64,000 bases of DNA from G963664835 sp965220775 (GCA_965220775.1 OZ244845.1:2666001-2730000), one strand, 5' to 3'; shown: positions 43,748 to 53,068, counted from the stretch's first letter. Translations and numbers: made by a program. Notes: generated by a model from the sequence alone, not told the origin.

Positions 43748-44133
43748 ACCTGTCGATTGTATACCATGGCAAATACGATGCCGGTGGGGTCAATAGCCAA
43801 CGTCAGCACTAAGAGCCGGCCCCTACGTCCGGCGGCGTGTTTTCTTGATGCCCTGATAGGATATAGCGTCAATGCTTGATCCTATGCTTTGCCATCCGCT
43901 TCGAGAATCGAACGCCCCTGTGTACCGGCGCTACAGTCGTTGACGGTGATACAGCCATTTGCTAGGCTACTAATGACGAGCTTGAGGTACTAACCGTTTT
44001 TCACAGCCGTTCCAGAACCTCATTTTCCCACAAGTAGCGGGTTTAGTGCCGACTGTCGCAGGACCGCGTATCTTACACCAACCCTCGATGCTCGCCGGCG
44101 CCAATCGGGCTGTATGTCCTCGGAGGCCGAGAA
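43748..44133. other. Intergenic stretch upstream of the glycerate kinase gene
   Basis: About 385 bases with no gene I can support. It contains further weak GC-rich inverted repeats (for example GCCGG arms near 43781 and 43814) but nothing that I can assign. Promoter elements for the downstream gene are not clear. Confidence 0.45.
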
Positions 44134-45492
44134 TTGGCACGAATGCCTTCACGAACTGAAGAAACGGATCGGGAGCGCCGGCGCGCATTAGCTCTGAGGC
44201 TAGCGGTTGCGGCGCTCGCGGCAGTCGAGCCGGCCCAGGCGGTGAAGCGCAACGTTCAGCTATCCGGATCCAGCCTGAATATCGCCGGCCGGCAGTACGA
44301 CCTCGACCGCTACGACCGCATCCTCGTAATCGGCGCGGGCAAAGCCGGTGCACCCATGGCCCAGGCCATCGAAGAGACTCTAGAAGACCGAATTGCCTCT
44401 GGGATCGTAAACGTCAAGTACGGCTACGGCGGCCCCAGCAAGATCATCGAGATCCACGAAGCCGGACATCCCATTCCAGACGAGGAGGGCGTCGCCGGAG
44501 CTCGCAAGATGGTCGAGATGCTGGCGGGTTCTGACGACCGTACGCTCGTAATCGCGTTGATATCCGGTGGCGGTTCCGCACTTATGGTCGCGCCAGTTGA
44601 CGGCGTCACTTTAACGGATAAGCGCCAACTAACCGACAGCTTGCTGCGCTCCGGCGCCAACATCAACGAGATGAACACCGTTCGGAAGCATCTATCCTTG
44701 GTAAAGGGCGGCGGACTAGCGCGGCTGGCGATGCCGGCGGACATAATATCTCTGATGGTATCCGACGTCATAGGGAGCCCCCTCGACGTGATCGGGTCAG
44801 GCCCAACCGTCGCCGACACCTCGACGTTCGGGGATGCATGGGGAGTGGTGGAGAAATACGGCTTGATCGAAGACCTGCCGGCGAGCATCCGCGGACACTT
44901 CGAATCCGGGCTAGCGGGGCGAATCGAGGACACTCCGAAGCCGGGAGACCCGATCTTCGACAAGACCGCCAACGTGATAGTCACCAGCAACGAGATCGCG
45001 GCCAATGCCGCCATAGAGCGAGCGAGCAAGGAAGGCTTGAACACACTCCTGCTCTCCACCTGGGTTGAGGGTGAGGCCCGCGAGATTGCCCACGTGGCCA
45101 CCGCGATAGCCAAGGAAATCGAATACTCCGGCAATCCTGTTCCGGTACCCGCTTGCATCGTGGCCGGCGGAGAAACCACCGTGAACGTTCGCGGCGAAGG
45201 CATTGGAGGGCGAAACCAGGAAATGGCGCTGGCAGCGGCTATTCAGATGGCCGGACTTCAGCGCAGCCTCATCATGACACTGGCGACCGACGGCTCCGAT
45301 GGTCCAAATGATGCCGCCGGCGCTATCGTAGATGGATCTACCGTGGAAAAGGCGGTCCGGGCCGGAATCAATCCGGATACATACTTGGCGAACAACGATA
45401 GCTACAATTTTTTCAAACGGATCGATGACCAGTTCATTACCGGGCCTACTAACACCAACGTAAACGACCTGATCTTCATCCTGGTCACCTGA
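44134..45492 (+). CDS. Glycerate 2-kinase (MOFRL/GckA family)
   Basis: Phosphorylates D-glycerate to 2-phosphoglycerate, 452 residues. The two-domain family architecture is visible: a Rossmann-like N-terminal part with VIGAGKAGAPMA and ISGGGSALMVAP, the TVRKHLSLVKGGGLA segment, and a C-terminal MOFRL domain with GGETTVNVRG, GGRNQEMALA and TDGSDGPNDAAGA. The TTG start at 44134 lacks a clear ribosome-binding site. Enolase follows within a few bases, so the product 2-phosphoglycerate would pass straight to phosphoenolpyruvate: a short route from glycerate (for example from sugar acids or glyoxylate) into lower glycolysis. Confidence 0.92.
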   Translation: MARMPSRTEETDRERRRALALRLAVAALAAVEPAQAVKRNVQLSGSSLNIAGRQYDLDRYDRILVIGAGKAGAPMAQAIEETLEDRIASGIVNVKYGYGGPSKIIEIHEAGHPIPDEEGVAGARKMVEMLAGSDDRTLVIALISGGGSALMVAPVDGVTLTDKRQLTDSLLRSGANINEMNTVRKHLSLVKGGGLARLAMPADIISLMVSDVIGSPLDVIGSGPTVADTSTFGDAWGVVEKYGLIEDLPASIRGHFESGLAGRIEDTPKPGDPIFDKTANVIVTSNEIAANAAIERASKEGLNTLLLSTWVEGEAREIAHVATAIAKEIEYSGNPVPVPACIVAGGETTVNVRGEGIGGRNQEMALAAAIQMAGLQRSLIMTLATDGSDGPNDAAGAIVDGSTVEKAVRAGINPDTYLANNDSYNFFKRIDDQFITGPTNTNVNDLIFILVT

Positions 45493-45513
45493 CGAGTGAG
45501 AATTGATGGCTCG

Positions 45514-46812
45514 ATGAATATCCCTACCATTGCGATTGAGCATGTCCGCGGCCGCGAGATCCTGGACTCGCGCGGCCGGCCAACGGTCGAGGCAGAAGTG
45601 CTCCTAGCCGATGGCAGCGTGGGAAGGGCGTCCGTGCCTTCGGGTGCATCGACCGGCGCCCACGAAGCAACGGAGTTGCGTGACGGCGATCCGAACCGGT
45701 TCTCGGGCGCCGGCGTGTTGAGGTCGGTACGGAGCATAGATGAAATCATTGCGCCTGTCCTGACCGGCGGTTCAGCAATCGACCAAGCCGGCGTCGACCG
45801 GGCGATGATAAAACTGGATGGCACCAAGAACAAGAGCTCCCTGGGCGCAAACTCGATACTGGCAGTTTCCTGGGCCGTTGCGAACGCGACGGCCAACTAC
45901 CTAGGTATCCCGCTTTTTCGTTACCTGGGCGGCGCGAACACCCAGGTCTTGCCGGTGCCGATGATGAACATATTGAACGGCGGAAAACACGCCGCCGGCT
46001 CGACCGATTTCCAGGAGTTCATGATCGCGCCGGTTGGATTCGAACGGTTCTCGGACGCTCTTCGCGCCGGCGTCGAAGTGTACGACGCGCTGAAGAGACG
46101 ATTGGCGAGCGAGGGACTCTCAACGAACGTTGGTGATGAAGGCGGCTTTGCGCCGGCGATTGGCTCCAACGAGCGGGCCCTGGAGCTGATCGCGGCGGCA
46201 ATTGGAGATGCTGGGTACGACTATGGCCGGCAGATAGTGCTGGCGCTGGACCTGGCGGCGACCGAGCTCTATGAAGATGGGGTCTACAGATTACCCATTG
46301 AGGGTAAGGAGTTGGACGGTCGCCAGATGGTCGATCTACTTGCCGATTGGGTAGAGCGCTTCAAGATCGTATCAATCGAAGATGGAATGGCGGAAGACGA
46401 TTGGGCCGGCTGGAAGCTACTGACCGAGCGCCTTGGCGATAGAGTGCAGCTTGTAGGCGACGACTTGTTGGTGACCAATACAGACAGAATCCAGCGCGCG
46501 ATCAAGGAAGGAGTCGCAAACACGCTCCTGGTCAAACCGAACCAGATCGGAACCGTGAGCGAGACCCTGGCAGCCGTAAAGCTGGTTGAGCGGCATGGCT
46601 GGGCGGCAATGGTTTCCCATCGTTCCGGGGAGACAAACGATGCCTCGATCGCTCACCTGGCGGTAGGAGCCGGCGTCGGTCAGATCAAGGCCGGCGCGCC
46701 TAGCCGGGGCGAGCGTGTCGCCAAGTACAATGAGCTTCTGAGAATCGAAGAGGACTTGGGGGACTCGGCGATATATCCCGGTTGGGAAGCTATTCGGGCT
46801 GCCCAGGTTTGA
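45514..46812 (+). CDS. eno: Enolase
   Basis: 2-phosphoglycerate dehydratase of 432 residues, normal length. The N-terminus IEHVRGREILDSRGRPTVEAE, metal-ligand regions ALDLAATELY, SIEDGMAEDD and GDDLLVTN, the catalytic Lys in LLVKPNQIGT and the SHRSGET loop are all present. ATG 45514 gives the family-typical start; an in-frame GTG at 45496 lies only four bases after the kinase stop. Translation is probably coupled to the glycerate 2-kinase gene. Cytoplasmic, forms a dimer or octamer in known cases. Confidence 0.97.
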   Translation: MNIPTIAIEHVRGREILDSRGRPTVEAEVLLADGSVGRASVPSGASTGAHEATELRDGDPNRFSGAGVLRSVRSIDEIIAPVLTGGSAIDQAGVDRAMIKLDGTKNKSSLGANSILAVSWAVANATANYLGIPLFRYLGGANTQVLPVPMMNILNGGKHAAGSTDFQEFMIAPVGFERFSDALRAGVEVYDALKRRLASEGLSTNVGDEGGFAPAIGSNERALELIAAAIGDAGYDYGRQIVLALDLAATELYEDGVYRLPIEGKELDGRQMVDLLADWVERFKIVSIEDGMAEDDWAGWKLLTERLGDRVQLVGDDLLVTNTDRIQRAIKEGVANTLLVKPNQIGTVSETLAAVKLVERHGWAAMVSHRSGETNDASIAHLAVGAGVGQIKAGAPSRGERVAKYNELLRIEEDLGDSAIYPGWEAIRAAQV

Positions 46813-46832
46813 GTGCGGCAAGTGAATAGACG

Positions 46833-47657
46833 ATGAGTGATGTAACACTCGAGGACATCCGGCAGGCTGCGAAAGCAGTCGGTCTGTCCGGTCGCGCCCT
46901 CGGCGTTCACTCGTCTCTGCGATCGTTTGGATGGGTTGAAGGAGGCGCTCAAACCGTCATTGACGGCCTCTTACTGGAAGGCTGCACCATCGTGGTGCCA
47001 TCCTTTACTGACTTTGTAAGGCCAGCGCCAAATGGAAGGGGCCCGGCGCGCAACGGGTTCGACTATGAATCGTCAATCGAGTGCGTGGCCGGCAATCAGG
47101 ACTGCGTGTACTCTGCTGACACTAACGAAGTGTCCAAGTCGATGGGCGTGATTCCCAAGAAGATTCTTCAGATGGCGAGTCGAGACCGTGGCGAACATCC
47201 GCTGTGCTCATTTGCGGGGGTGGGTCCTCGCTCGTCCCAACTCATTTGGGGACAAAAGCCATTCGACGTATTCGCCCCCCTAGAAGCAGTGGCGGCGGCG
47301 GATGGCTTCTACGTGCTTATGGGCGTAGGGTTGAACAGAATGACGGCCATTCACCTTGCCGAACGCAACGCTGGCCGCAATCTGTTTAGGCGTTGGGCGA
47401 ATGGACCGGCCGGCACTGTGATAGAGACACAGGTCGGCGGATGTTCTAGTGGGTTCGAGAGCTTGGCGCCGGCGGTTGCTCCACTTGAGGCCAAGACCGG
47501 GGTGGGCCGGAGCCAATGGCGGATCTATCCGGCGCGAACCTTTCTCGAAGCAGCTGCGAGCGCTATCAGGAGTGATCCAGCATCTACCCACTGCGGTAGT
47601 ACCGACTGCCTTCGCTGCAACGATGCGGTTCAAGGGGGTCCTATTCTGAATGGCTAG
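46833..47657 (+). CDS. AAC(3)-family aminoglycoside N-acetyltransferase-like protein
   Basis: A 274-residue member of the antibiotic N-acetyltransferase fold. The family start LGVHSSLRSFGWVEGGAQTV and the active-site region DGFYVLMGVGLNRMTAIHLAE with its His are visible. The usual His-Asp-His-type motif around residue 120 reads HPLCSFAGVG. A Cys-rich C-terminus (HCGSTDCLRC) is typical of environmental members. It begins 20 bases after enolase and is co-transcribed. Actual substrate is uncertain; many such proteins are not resistance factors. Confidence 0.85.
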   Translation: MSDVTLEDIRQAAKAVGLSGRALGVHSSLRSFGWVEGGAQTVIDGLLLEGCTIVVPSFTDFVRPAPNGRGPARNGFDYESSIECVAGNQDCVYSADTNEVSKSMGVIPKKILQMASRDRGEHPLCSFAGVGPRSSQLIWGQKPFDVFAPLEAVAAADGFYVLMGVGLNRMTAIHLAERNAGRNLFRRWANGPAGTVIETQVGGCSSGFESLAPAVAPLEAKTGVGRSQWRIYPARTFLEAAASAIRSDPASTHCGSTDCLRCNDAVQGGPILNG

Positions 47658-47699
47658 CCGCCTTACTCTTGTAGAATCAAATGAAGGATATTGAGAAAT

Positions 47700-47732
47700 C
47701 ACCGAGTGAAACACGATATTGCCCACTCGGTG
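47700..47732 (+). terminator. Hairpin between the AAC(3)-like gene and gap
   Basis: Perfect 9-bp stem CACCGAGTG (47700-47708) with CACTCGGTG (47724-47732), 15-base loop, followed by aacttta rather than a T-run. It may be an attenuating hairpin or an mRNA-processing site ahead of the gap ribosome-binding site at 47757. Confidence 0.5.
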
Positions 47733-47770
47733 AACTTTAGCAGCGAACACAAACGCCAGGAGATTAAGAA

Positions 47771-48781
47771 TTGGCAACAAAGGTAGGCATAAACGGATTC
47801 GGGCGGATAGGCCGGCTAGCGCTACGCGCAATATTGGAGCGCCATCCGGAGGTGGAGGTGGTCGCGATAAACGACCTTGCAACGCCGGAACAAAACGCTC
47901 ACCTGTTCAAATATGACACTAACTACGGACCGTACAAAGGCGAGATCTCCGTGCAGAACGGAGGACTGGAGATCGACGGCAGGAGTATCGTCGTAGTTTC
48001 CGAACGCGAGCCGGCCAAACTGCCCTGGGGTGATTTGGGGGTCGAGCTCGTGATCGAGTCGACCGGCCGGTTCACCGACGCCCCAAAGGCTGCCGGCCAC
48101 TTGGAAGGTGGTGCGAAGAAGGTGCTCATCTCCGCGCCGGCCAAGGGCGAAGACATCACGGTCGTTTTCGGCGTGAATCACGAAAAGTACGATCCTGCGA
48201 AACACAACATAGTGTCCAACGCTTCGTGTACTACCAACGCGCTTGCTCCTGTAGCAAAGGTGATCAGCGACAGCTTCGGAATAGTCAACGGACTAATGAC
48301 CACAGTTCACTCCTACACCAACGAGCAGCAGGTCCTAGACCAAGTCTTTGGGGACATGCGCCGGGCGCGCGGAGCGGCGATGAACATCACTCCCACCACC
48401 ACTGGAGCGGCCCGGGCCGCCGCGTTGGTGATACCCGAGCTAGAGGGCAAGTTTCACGGACTAGCCTTGCGCGTGCCGACCTCGACAGTTTCGATCATAG
48501 ACTTGGTGGTCGACACGGAACGGTCGGTGACCAGCGAAAGCGCGATCGAGGCGCTCTCCGACGCCGCAGCCGGCTCTCTCAAAGGTGTACTGTCAGTCAC
48601 TCACGAGCCCTTGGTGTCGACCGACTTCAGGGGCAACCCCGCCTCTTCGATCGTCGACGCCGAGATGACGATGGCGATCGGCGACCGAATGCTGAAGGTA
48701 CTAAGCTGGTACGACAACGAATGGGGCTACAGCTGCAGGCTCGCCGACGTCACCGCCTATATCATCGAACGGGGCCTATGA
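47771..48781 (+). CDS. gap: Glyceraldehyde-3-phosphate dehydrogenase, type I
   Basis: A 336-residue NAD-type dehydrogenase. The nucleotide motif GINGFGRIGR is at residues 6-15, catalytic Cys153 (SNASCTTN) and His180 (TVHSYTNEQ) are present, and the C-terminal WYDNEWGYSCR is intact. TTG start at 47771 has CAGGAG eight bases upstream. First gene of gap-pgk-tpiA, 24 bases ahead of pgk. Catalyses the oxidative phosphorylation step in the cytoplasm. Confidence 0.97.
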   Translation: MATKVGINGFGRIGRLALRAILERHPEVEVVAINDLATPEQNAHLFKYDTNYGPYKGEISVQNGGLEIDGRSIVVVSEREPAKLPWGDLGVELVIESTGRFTDAPKAAGHLEGGAKKVLISAPAKGEDITVVFGVNHEKYDPAKHNIVSNASCTTNALAPVAKVISDSFGIVNGLMTTVHSYTNEQQVLDQVFGDMRRARGAAMNITPTTTGAARAAALVIPELEGKFHGLALRVPTSTVSIIDLVVDTERSVTSESAIEALSDAAAGSLKGVLSVTHEPLVSTDFRGNPASSIVDAEMTMAIGDRMLKVLSWYDNEWGYSCRLADVTAYIIERGL

Positions 48782-48805
48782 GCTGCGCTCATAGGCACTG
48801 ACCCA

Positions 48806-49987
48806 TTGGCTGCGCCACGCAAGAAGAGCATCGAGGATATACCGGTCGCTGGTAGGCGCGCTCTCGTGCGCGTCGACTTCAACGTTCCCATGAATGCCGG
48901 CGAGATCACCGACGACCTTCGGATCAGGGCCGGCCTGAAAACGATAAACCACCTGCTTGCCGGCGGTGCGACCGTGATACTGATGTCGCACTTGGGCCGG
49001 CCCGGTGGTAAGCCGGACGCGGCGTTGTCGATGAGGCCGGTCGGCGAACGCCTTTCCCAAATCACCGGCAAACCTGTCCACTTCCTGGACGAGTGTGTTG
49101 GGACAGCGGTTGAGACGGCCGTGATGGCCGGCAACCCGGGCGACATCTTTCTGCTGGAAAACCTTCGATTTCATCCGGAAGAGGAGAAAAACGACCCGGA
49201 TTTCTCTGCGTGCCTTGCGCGCCTGGGTGAACTATACGTAAGTGACGCGTTCGGAGCCGCTCATCGCGCTCACGCCTCTACCGTCGGCGTCGCTAAGTAC
49301 ATTCCAGCCTACAGCGGGTTCCTGATGAACGATGAGATATCGGCCCTGAATCAAGTGCTGGAAGAGCCGATCCGACCGCTGGTTGCGATCATCGGCGGCG
49401 CCAAGATTTCCAGCAAGATCGGCGTGATTCACAACCTCCTATCGGTCGTGGACCGCTTCCTCATCGGCGGCGGTATCGCCAATACCTTCCTCAAGGCCCA
49501 GGGACTCGCTATCGAGAGATCGTTCGTCGAAGACGATCAGCTGGAGACGGCAAAGGCAATCCTGAAGGAGGCCGGCGACAGACTGACGTTGCCGGTCGAT
49601 GCCCGCGTAGCCGCAGAGGCACAAGCCGGCGCCGCGTTTCGGGAGGTAGGAATCGACGAGATACCCGCCGGATGGATGATTCTGGATATTGGGCCGAAGA
49701 CAGTCGCCGAGTTTTCCGGCATAGCCGGCTCGGCCGGCACCGTCGTCTGGAATGGGCCGGTCGGCCTGAGCGAAATACCCAACTTCGCCTACGGTACCCA
49801 CGCGCTCGCGACACACTTGGCCGGATCGGATGCGCGCGTGATCGTTGGCGGTGGAGACCTGGTCGGCGCCTTAAGGGATTCCGGCGCAATCGACAAGCTA
49901 CACCACGTGTCGACCGGCGGCGGGGCATCGCTCGAGTTTCTCGAAGGGCGTGAGTTGCCGGGAGTTGCAGCACTGGAGGACGAATGA
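48806..49987 (+). CDS. pgk: Phosphoglycerate kinase
   Basis: A 393-residue two-domain kinase of normal length. The N-terminal domain has RVDFNVPM, SHLGRP and LENLRFHPEEE. The C-terminal nucleotide-binding domain has IGGAKISSKIGV and the glycine-rich STGGGASLEFLEG near the end. TTG start at 48806 is the best available. The stop overlaps the tpiA start as ATGA, giving translational coupling. GCCGGC occurs about nine times in this gene. Confidence 0.97.
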   Translation: MAAPRKKSIEDIPVAGRRALVRVDFNVPMNAGEITDDLRIRAGLKTINHLLAGGATVILMSHLGRPGGKPDAALSMRPVGERLSQITGKPVHFLDECVGTAVETAVMAGNPGDIFLLENLRFHPEEEKNDPDFSACLARLGELYVSDAFGAAHRAHASTVGVAKYIPAYSGFLMNDEISALNQVLEEPIRPLVAIIGGAKISSKIGVIHNLLSVVDRFLIGGGIANTFLKAQGLAIERSFVEDDQLETAKAILKEAGDRLTLPVDARVAAEAQAGAAFREVGIDEIPAGWMILDIGPKTVAEFSGIAGSAGTVVWNGPVGLSEIPNFAYGTHALATHLAGSDARVIVGGGDLVGALRDSGAIDKLHHVSTGGGASLEFLEGRELPGVAALEDE

Positions 49988-50733
49988 ACCGTACACCCTT
50001 GATCGCGGGCAACTGGAAGATGAACACCGACGTGACCGAGGCGCGCCGGCTGGCCGGCCAGATCCGGGAACGAATCGCCGATCTAGCCGGGGTAGAGGTG
50101 GCGCTCTGCCCGCCGGCAATATCCTTATCGGCAGTCGCCGAAGTCATAGCGGGAAGCGACATAGCGGTAGGTGCCCAGAATTGTCATTTCGAAGACAGCG
50201 GCGCATTCACCGGCGAGATTTCGCCAGCGATGCTAGTGGGCCTCTGCAAATACACGATACTCGGCCACTCCGAACGCCGGCAGTATTTCGCCGAGACGAA
50301 TGAATTTGTGGGCCAAAAGCTGAGGGGAGCGTTGAGGCACGATCTGACAGCGATACTATGCGTCGGAGAAACTCTAGCCGAGCGGGACCAGGGTATTACC
50401 ACTCAGGTCATTGGAGCGCAGCTAGCCGGCGCACTGTCGGATCTCCGCGAGCCCTCGGTGGTAGTCGCCTACGAGCCTGTATGGGCTATAGGCACGGGCT
50501 TGCCGGCGACGGGAGCCATGGCGAACGAGGTCGCCGGTTTCATTCGCGAGCGGCTGGGAGCGTTCGGCTCGCCGGCATGGGTCGAATCTGTTCGCATACT
50601 ATACGGCGGCAGCGTAAACGCCGGGAACTTCGCCGAGTACATCAGTCAACCGGATGTCGACGGCGCCCTGGTCGGCGGCGCGAGCATCAAGGCTGACGAG
50701 TTCGCCAGGATCTGCGAGTTAGCGCAGGATTAG
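49984..50733 (+). CDS. tpiA: Triosephosphate isomerase
   Basis: A 249-residue TIM barrel. Catalytic Lys12 (GNWKMN), His95 (LGHSERR) and Glu164 (AYEPVWAIGTG) are present, as is the phosphate-binding YGGSV near residue 205. The ATG overlaps the pgk stop by four bases. Last gene of the glycolytic trio; a cytochrome c gene follows after 137 bases. Confidence 0.97.
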   Translation: MNRTPLIAGNWKMNTDVTEARRLAGQIRERIADLAGVEVALCPPAISLSAVAEVIAGSDIAVGAQNCHFEDSGAFTGEISPAMLVGLCKYTILGHSERRQYFAETNEFVGQKLRGALRHDLTAILCVGETLAERDQGITTQVIGAQLAGALSDLREPSVVVAYEPVWAIGTGLPATGAMANEVAGFIRERLGAFGSPAWVESVRILYGGSVNAGNFAEYISQPDVDGALVGGASIKADEFARICELAQD

Positions 50734-50870
50734 GCTGCCGTGCCGAGCCATCTTGCCGCTGCATTCCGATCGGACTTACAATAGCGGCCGGTTAAGGCGC
50801 GCTAACCCATCTCGAAAGAAGGTCTCTTCTAATCGGTCGCCCACGGCGATCGTACGTTGACCGGAACCAT

Positions 50871-51434
50871 ATGGATACACTCGCGGCTGGTCTGGTAACA
50901 CTAGTCATCTTGATCGTCGTCGGCGCCGCGCTCGCGTTCGCCATGGGCCTGCCGCCCCCCGTCAGCGCGCCACGCCGAGATGTTTCCGCCGGACCGGCCG
51001 GACACTCGCGACCAAAGCGGATAAATCCCTGGTACATTTGGGTGCCGGGACTGCTGATCGGCGCGCTACTGATCTATCTTGTTGCCCACCCGCTATGGGT
51101 TATCTTCGTCGTGCATCGGGAGCGGCCGGCTGCGGATTTCAGAGCCGAGCAGATGTTCGTACGCACATGTGACGCATGTCATGGCGACAAAGGATTCGGG
51201 ATCCGGCTGACGCCCTATCTGTCCCGTGACGAGCTGGCATCCCGGCTGGGTTTGGACCCGGCCAATCCACAGCACCTAGAAGTGTTGAGCGAGTACGTAA
51301 ACCTGATGGTAAGCAACGGTCACACGATGATGCCGGCGTGGTCGGAGGAAAAAGGAGGCCCCCTCACTTCCGAGCAGATTCAAACCCTCGTCGATCTGAT
51401 TATCGAAGACCGCGTATATCGGGAAGACCGCTAG
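50871..51434 (+). CDS. Membrane-anchored c-type cytochrome
   Basis: A 187-residue monohaem cytochrome. Two membrane segments (residues ~5-27 and ~54-82) precede one haem site, Cys100-x-x-Cys103-His104 (CDACH), with Met153 or Met154 (GHTMMPAW) as the likely sixth ligand. The haem domain would lie on the outer face. The sequence CHGDKGFG is typical of small electron-transfer cytochromes that feed oxidases. ctaA and ctaG, oxidase-maturation genes, lie a few kilobases away. Confidence 0.87.
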   Translation: MDTLAAGLVTLVILIVVGAALAFAMGLPPPVSAPRRDVSAGPAGHSRPKRINPWYIWVPGLLIGALLIYLVAHPLWVIFVVHRERPAADFRAEQMFVRTCDACHGDKGFGIRLTPYLSRDELASRLGLDPANPQHLEVLSEYVNLMVSNGHTMMPAWSEEKGGPLTSEQIQTLVDLIIEDRVYREDR

Positions 51435-51599
51435 CTATCCGCTGGGCACTGCGTATTCGAACACGGTTTCGTTAACACACTCGAGACCGGTGGAGCTTTC
51501 GATTCAGACAGGGACCCCAGCGCGCTGCTGAGAGGCGGGTGAATAATGTCGCCTGAGAGTGGGTCAGTGATCGGGGTTCGGGCGCGAAACGCTTCGACG

Positions 51600-51785
51600 A
51601 GTCGGAAATCACCATGGCCTTGCGCCGGCCACGCCTCCCCTGGATTCCGGCTTTCGCCGGAATTACGAGGCGGGAGGCCGCAATGACTAGAGCGGGAGTC
51701 GCCGGCAGCCCCCAATGGCCGGCTGGCCGCGTCGCCTTGGCTGGCGACAAGCCCCAGCGCTACACTTCTCTCTTTCGACCCTCGG
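51600..51785. repeat. MITE family A fragment
   Basis: Contains the palindrome ATTCCGGC/GCCGGAAT (about 51643-51662) and a decayed ggcgacaagccccagcgctac block corresponding to the GCGGGGG hairpin of the family. Both termini absent. It separates the cytochrome gene from a transposase remnant. Confidence 0.7.
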
Positions 51786-51819
51786 CTGTAGCCGCTAGGG
51801 CGATGGTGGTTGGTGTCGT

Positions 51820-51952
51820 GGGGCGGGCGGGGAGACGGGTAACACTTAGACTGGGGACATAGGTGACACTTCCTAGTGGTATGCGGAACCAGTCTAGTGT
51901 GATCGTCCAAGAGTCCGATGATGAACGGACCTGAGGTTGTGAATCCGGCCAA
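51820..51952 (-). pseudogene. Transposase remnant, IS481-like rve domain
   Basis: A short minus-strand frame reading GPFIIGLLDDHTRLVPHTT, which matches the first catalytic block (DDHSRL type) of IS481-family integrase-core transposases. Downstream the frame dissolves after about 35 residues. The sequence gtgtcacctatgtccccag on this strand (about 51855-51873) resembles the conserved tip often seen at ends of such insertion sequences. Only a relic; assignment is from this single motif and the end-like sequence. Confidence 0.5.
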
Positions 51953-52026
51953 CGCCGAGCGAGATATTTCTCGAGCAATAGCCTACTTCCCGTAGAAATG
52001 GCGAAGGCTCCTGGCCCTTCTCTTGT

Positions 52027-52243
52027 AAGTGTTCGGATTTAGGGGTACCTGCTCCGTATGGGCATAATATCGCGCCAATGAGCGTCTATCAAAGGCGAGG
52101 GGATGAGGTCGACCAGCTCGTGGATTTGGCATCGATAGGTTGGAAATCACCCCTTGACTGCCTACTGAGGTCCCGAATGGCGACTCGGCCGTTCCAGTTC
52201 ACGGGCATGGGGGAGAGACATACACCCAAATCTGAACTGTTAC
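52027..52243. mobile_element. MITE family B, copy 4
   Basis: A 217-bp element, shortest of the family, starting GTAAGTGTTCGGATTT and ending with the inverse of GTAACAGTTCAGATTT. Flanks are pyrimidine-rich and no exact duplication can be called. It ends only 17 bases before the -35 box of the DtxR-family gene, so it may have delivered or bounded that promoter. Confidence 0.85.
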
Positions 52244-52259
52244 CTTCTTTTTTGTTGAC

Positions 52260-52308
52260 TTGACTATTGGTTATTATTCATCTAATATTTGTTTTAGATT
52301 AACCTAAA
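52260..52308 (+). promoter_or_regulatory. Promoter and DtxR-type operator of the metalloregulator gene
   Basis: A -35 box TTGACT (52260-52265), a 17-base spacer and a -10 box TAATAT (52283-52288). The start point would fall at about 52295, within the imperfect palindrome TTTAGATTAACCTAAA (52293-52308; 14 of 16 positions symmetric). Its right half, TTAACCTAA, closely matches half of the known DtxR/IdeR box. This fits autorepression by the gene that follows. Confidence 0.75.
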
Positions 52309-52320
52309 TACGAGGCCACG

Positions 52321-53022
52321 ATGCTCAGTCAATCGATGGAAGACTATCTGAAGGCGATCTATAAGCTGAGACACGCGGATCAGCGGGTGTCCACTAACGC
52401 GATCGCCGAGAACCTGGGTGTCTCGCCGGCCTCTGTAACCAGCATGCTCAAACAGCTGGCGTCCTTGGAGCTAATCATCCATACGCCCTACCAAGGGGCT
52501 GAATTGACCGACCTGGGTACCAGGGTCGCTCTTGAGGTCATTCGGCACCACCGTCTCATCGAACTGTACCTGACAGAGTTCTTGGGCTATAGATGGGACC
52601 AGGTGCATGACGAGGCCGAGCGCTTGGAGCACGTCATCTCGGAGGAGATGGAGGACCGGATGGATCAGGCGCTGGGTAGACCAACCTCCGATCCCCACGG
52701 CGATCCCATACCCAGTCGTGACCTCGTGCTGCCGCCGTCGGACGCGATCATGCTATCCGAGCTAAGCCCGGGTCAACAAGCAACGATCCAGCGCGTCAGC
52801 GACCGCGACTCCGAAATGCTGCGCTATCTAAAGCAATTGGAACTGGTCCCATCCGCCCAACTCATCCTGATTGAGAAGTCCCCGTTCAGCGGACCGCTCT
52901 TGATTCAAGTAGGAAGCGTTCAACATTCGATCGGGCTCGAGCTTGCGTCAAACATCTATGTCTCAAACATTCACGATCCTCATGCAGCCCCTGGCGATGG
53001 CGCAATCGCGCGCGCCGAGTGA
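52321..53022 (+). CDS. DtxR/MntR-family metal-dependent repressor
   Basis: A 233-residue metalloregulator. The N-terminal winged helix (SMEDYLKAIYKL, then NLGVSPASVTSMLKQL as recognition helix) is followed by a metal-binding dimerisation domain with HHRLIELYL and DEAERLEHVISEEMEDRM, and a C-terminal SH3-like FeoA domain from residue ~145. The three-domain layout is that of DtxR/IdeR rather than short MntR. ATG 52321 has GAGG six bases upstream. It precedes a multicopper oxidase and a ZIP transporter and probably controls them in response to Fe or Mn. Confidence 0.92.
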   Translation: MLSQSMEDYLKAIYKLRHADQRVSTNAIAENLGVSPASVTSMLKQLASLELIIHTPYQGAELTDLGTRVALEVIRHHRLIELYLTEFLGYRWDQVHDEAERLEHVISEEMEDRMDQALGRPTSDPHGDPIPSRDLVLPPSDAIMLSELSPGQQATIQRVSDRDSEMLRYLKQLELVPSAQLILIEKSPFSGPLLIQVGSVQHSIGLELASNIYVSNIHDPHAAPGDGAIARAE

Positions 53023-53068
53023 CAAGGCGCTTGGGGACACCATATGAAATCGAACAGAGCTCGCTAGA

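Noticed and set aside
46833..47657. Acquired aminoglycoside resistance gene
   Set aside because: Although AAC(3)-like, it lies in a stable metabolic operon with host-like composition and no mobile context, so a resistance claim is not supported.
51431..51952. A 173-codon minus-strand frame as a complete gene
   Set aside because: Only the first ~40 codons look like protein (transposase remnant); the rest crosses a repeat fragment.
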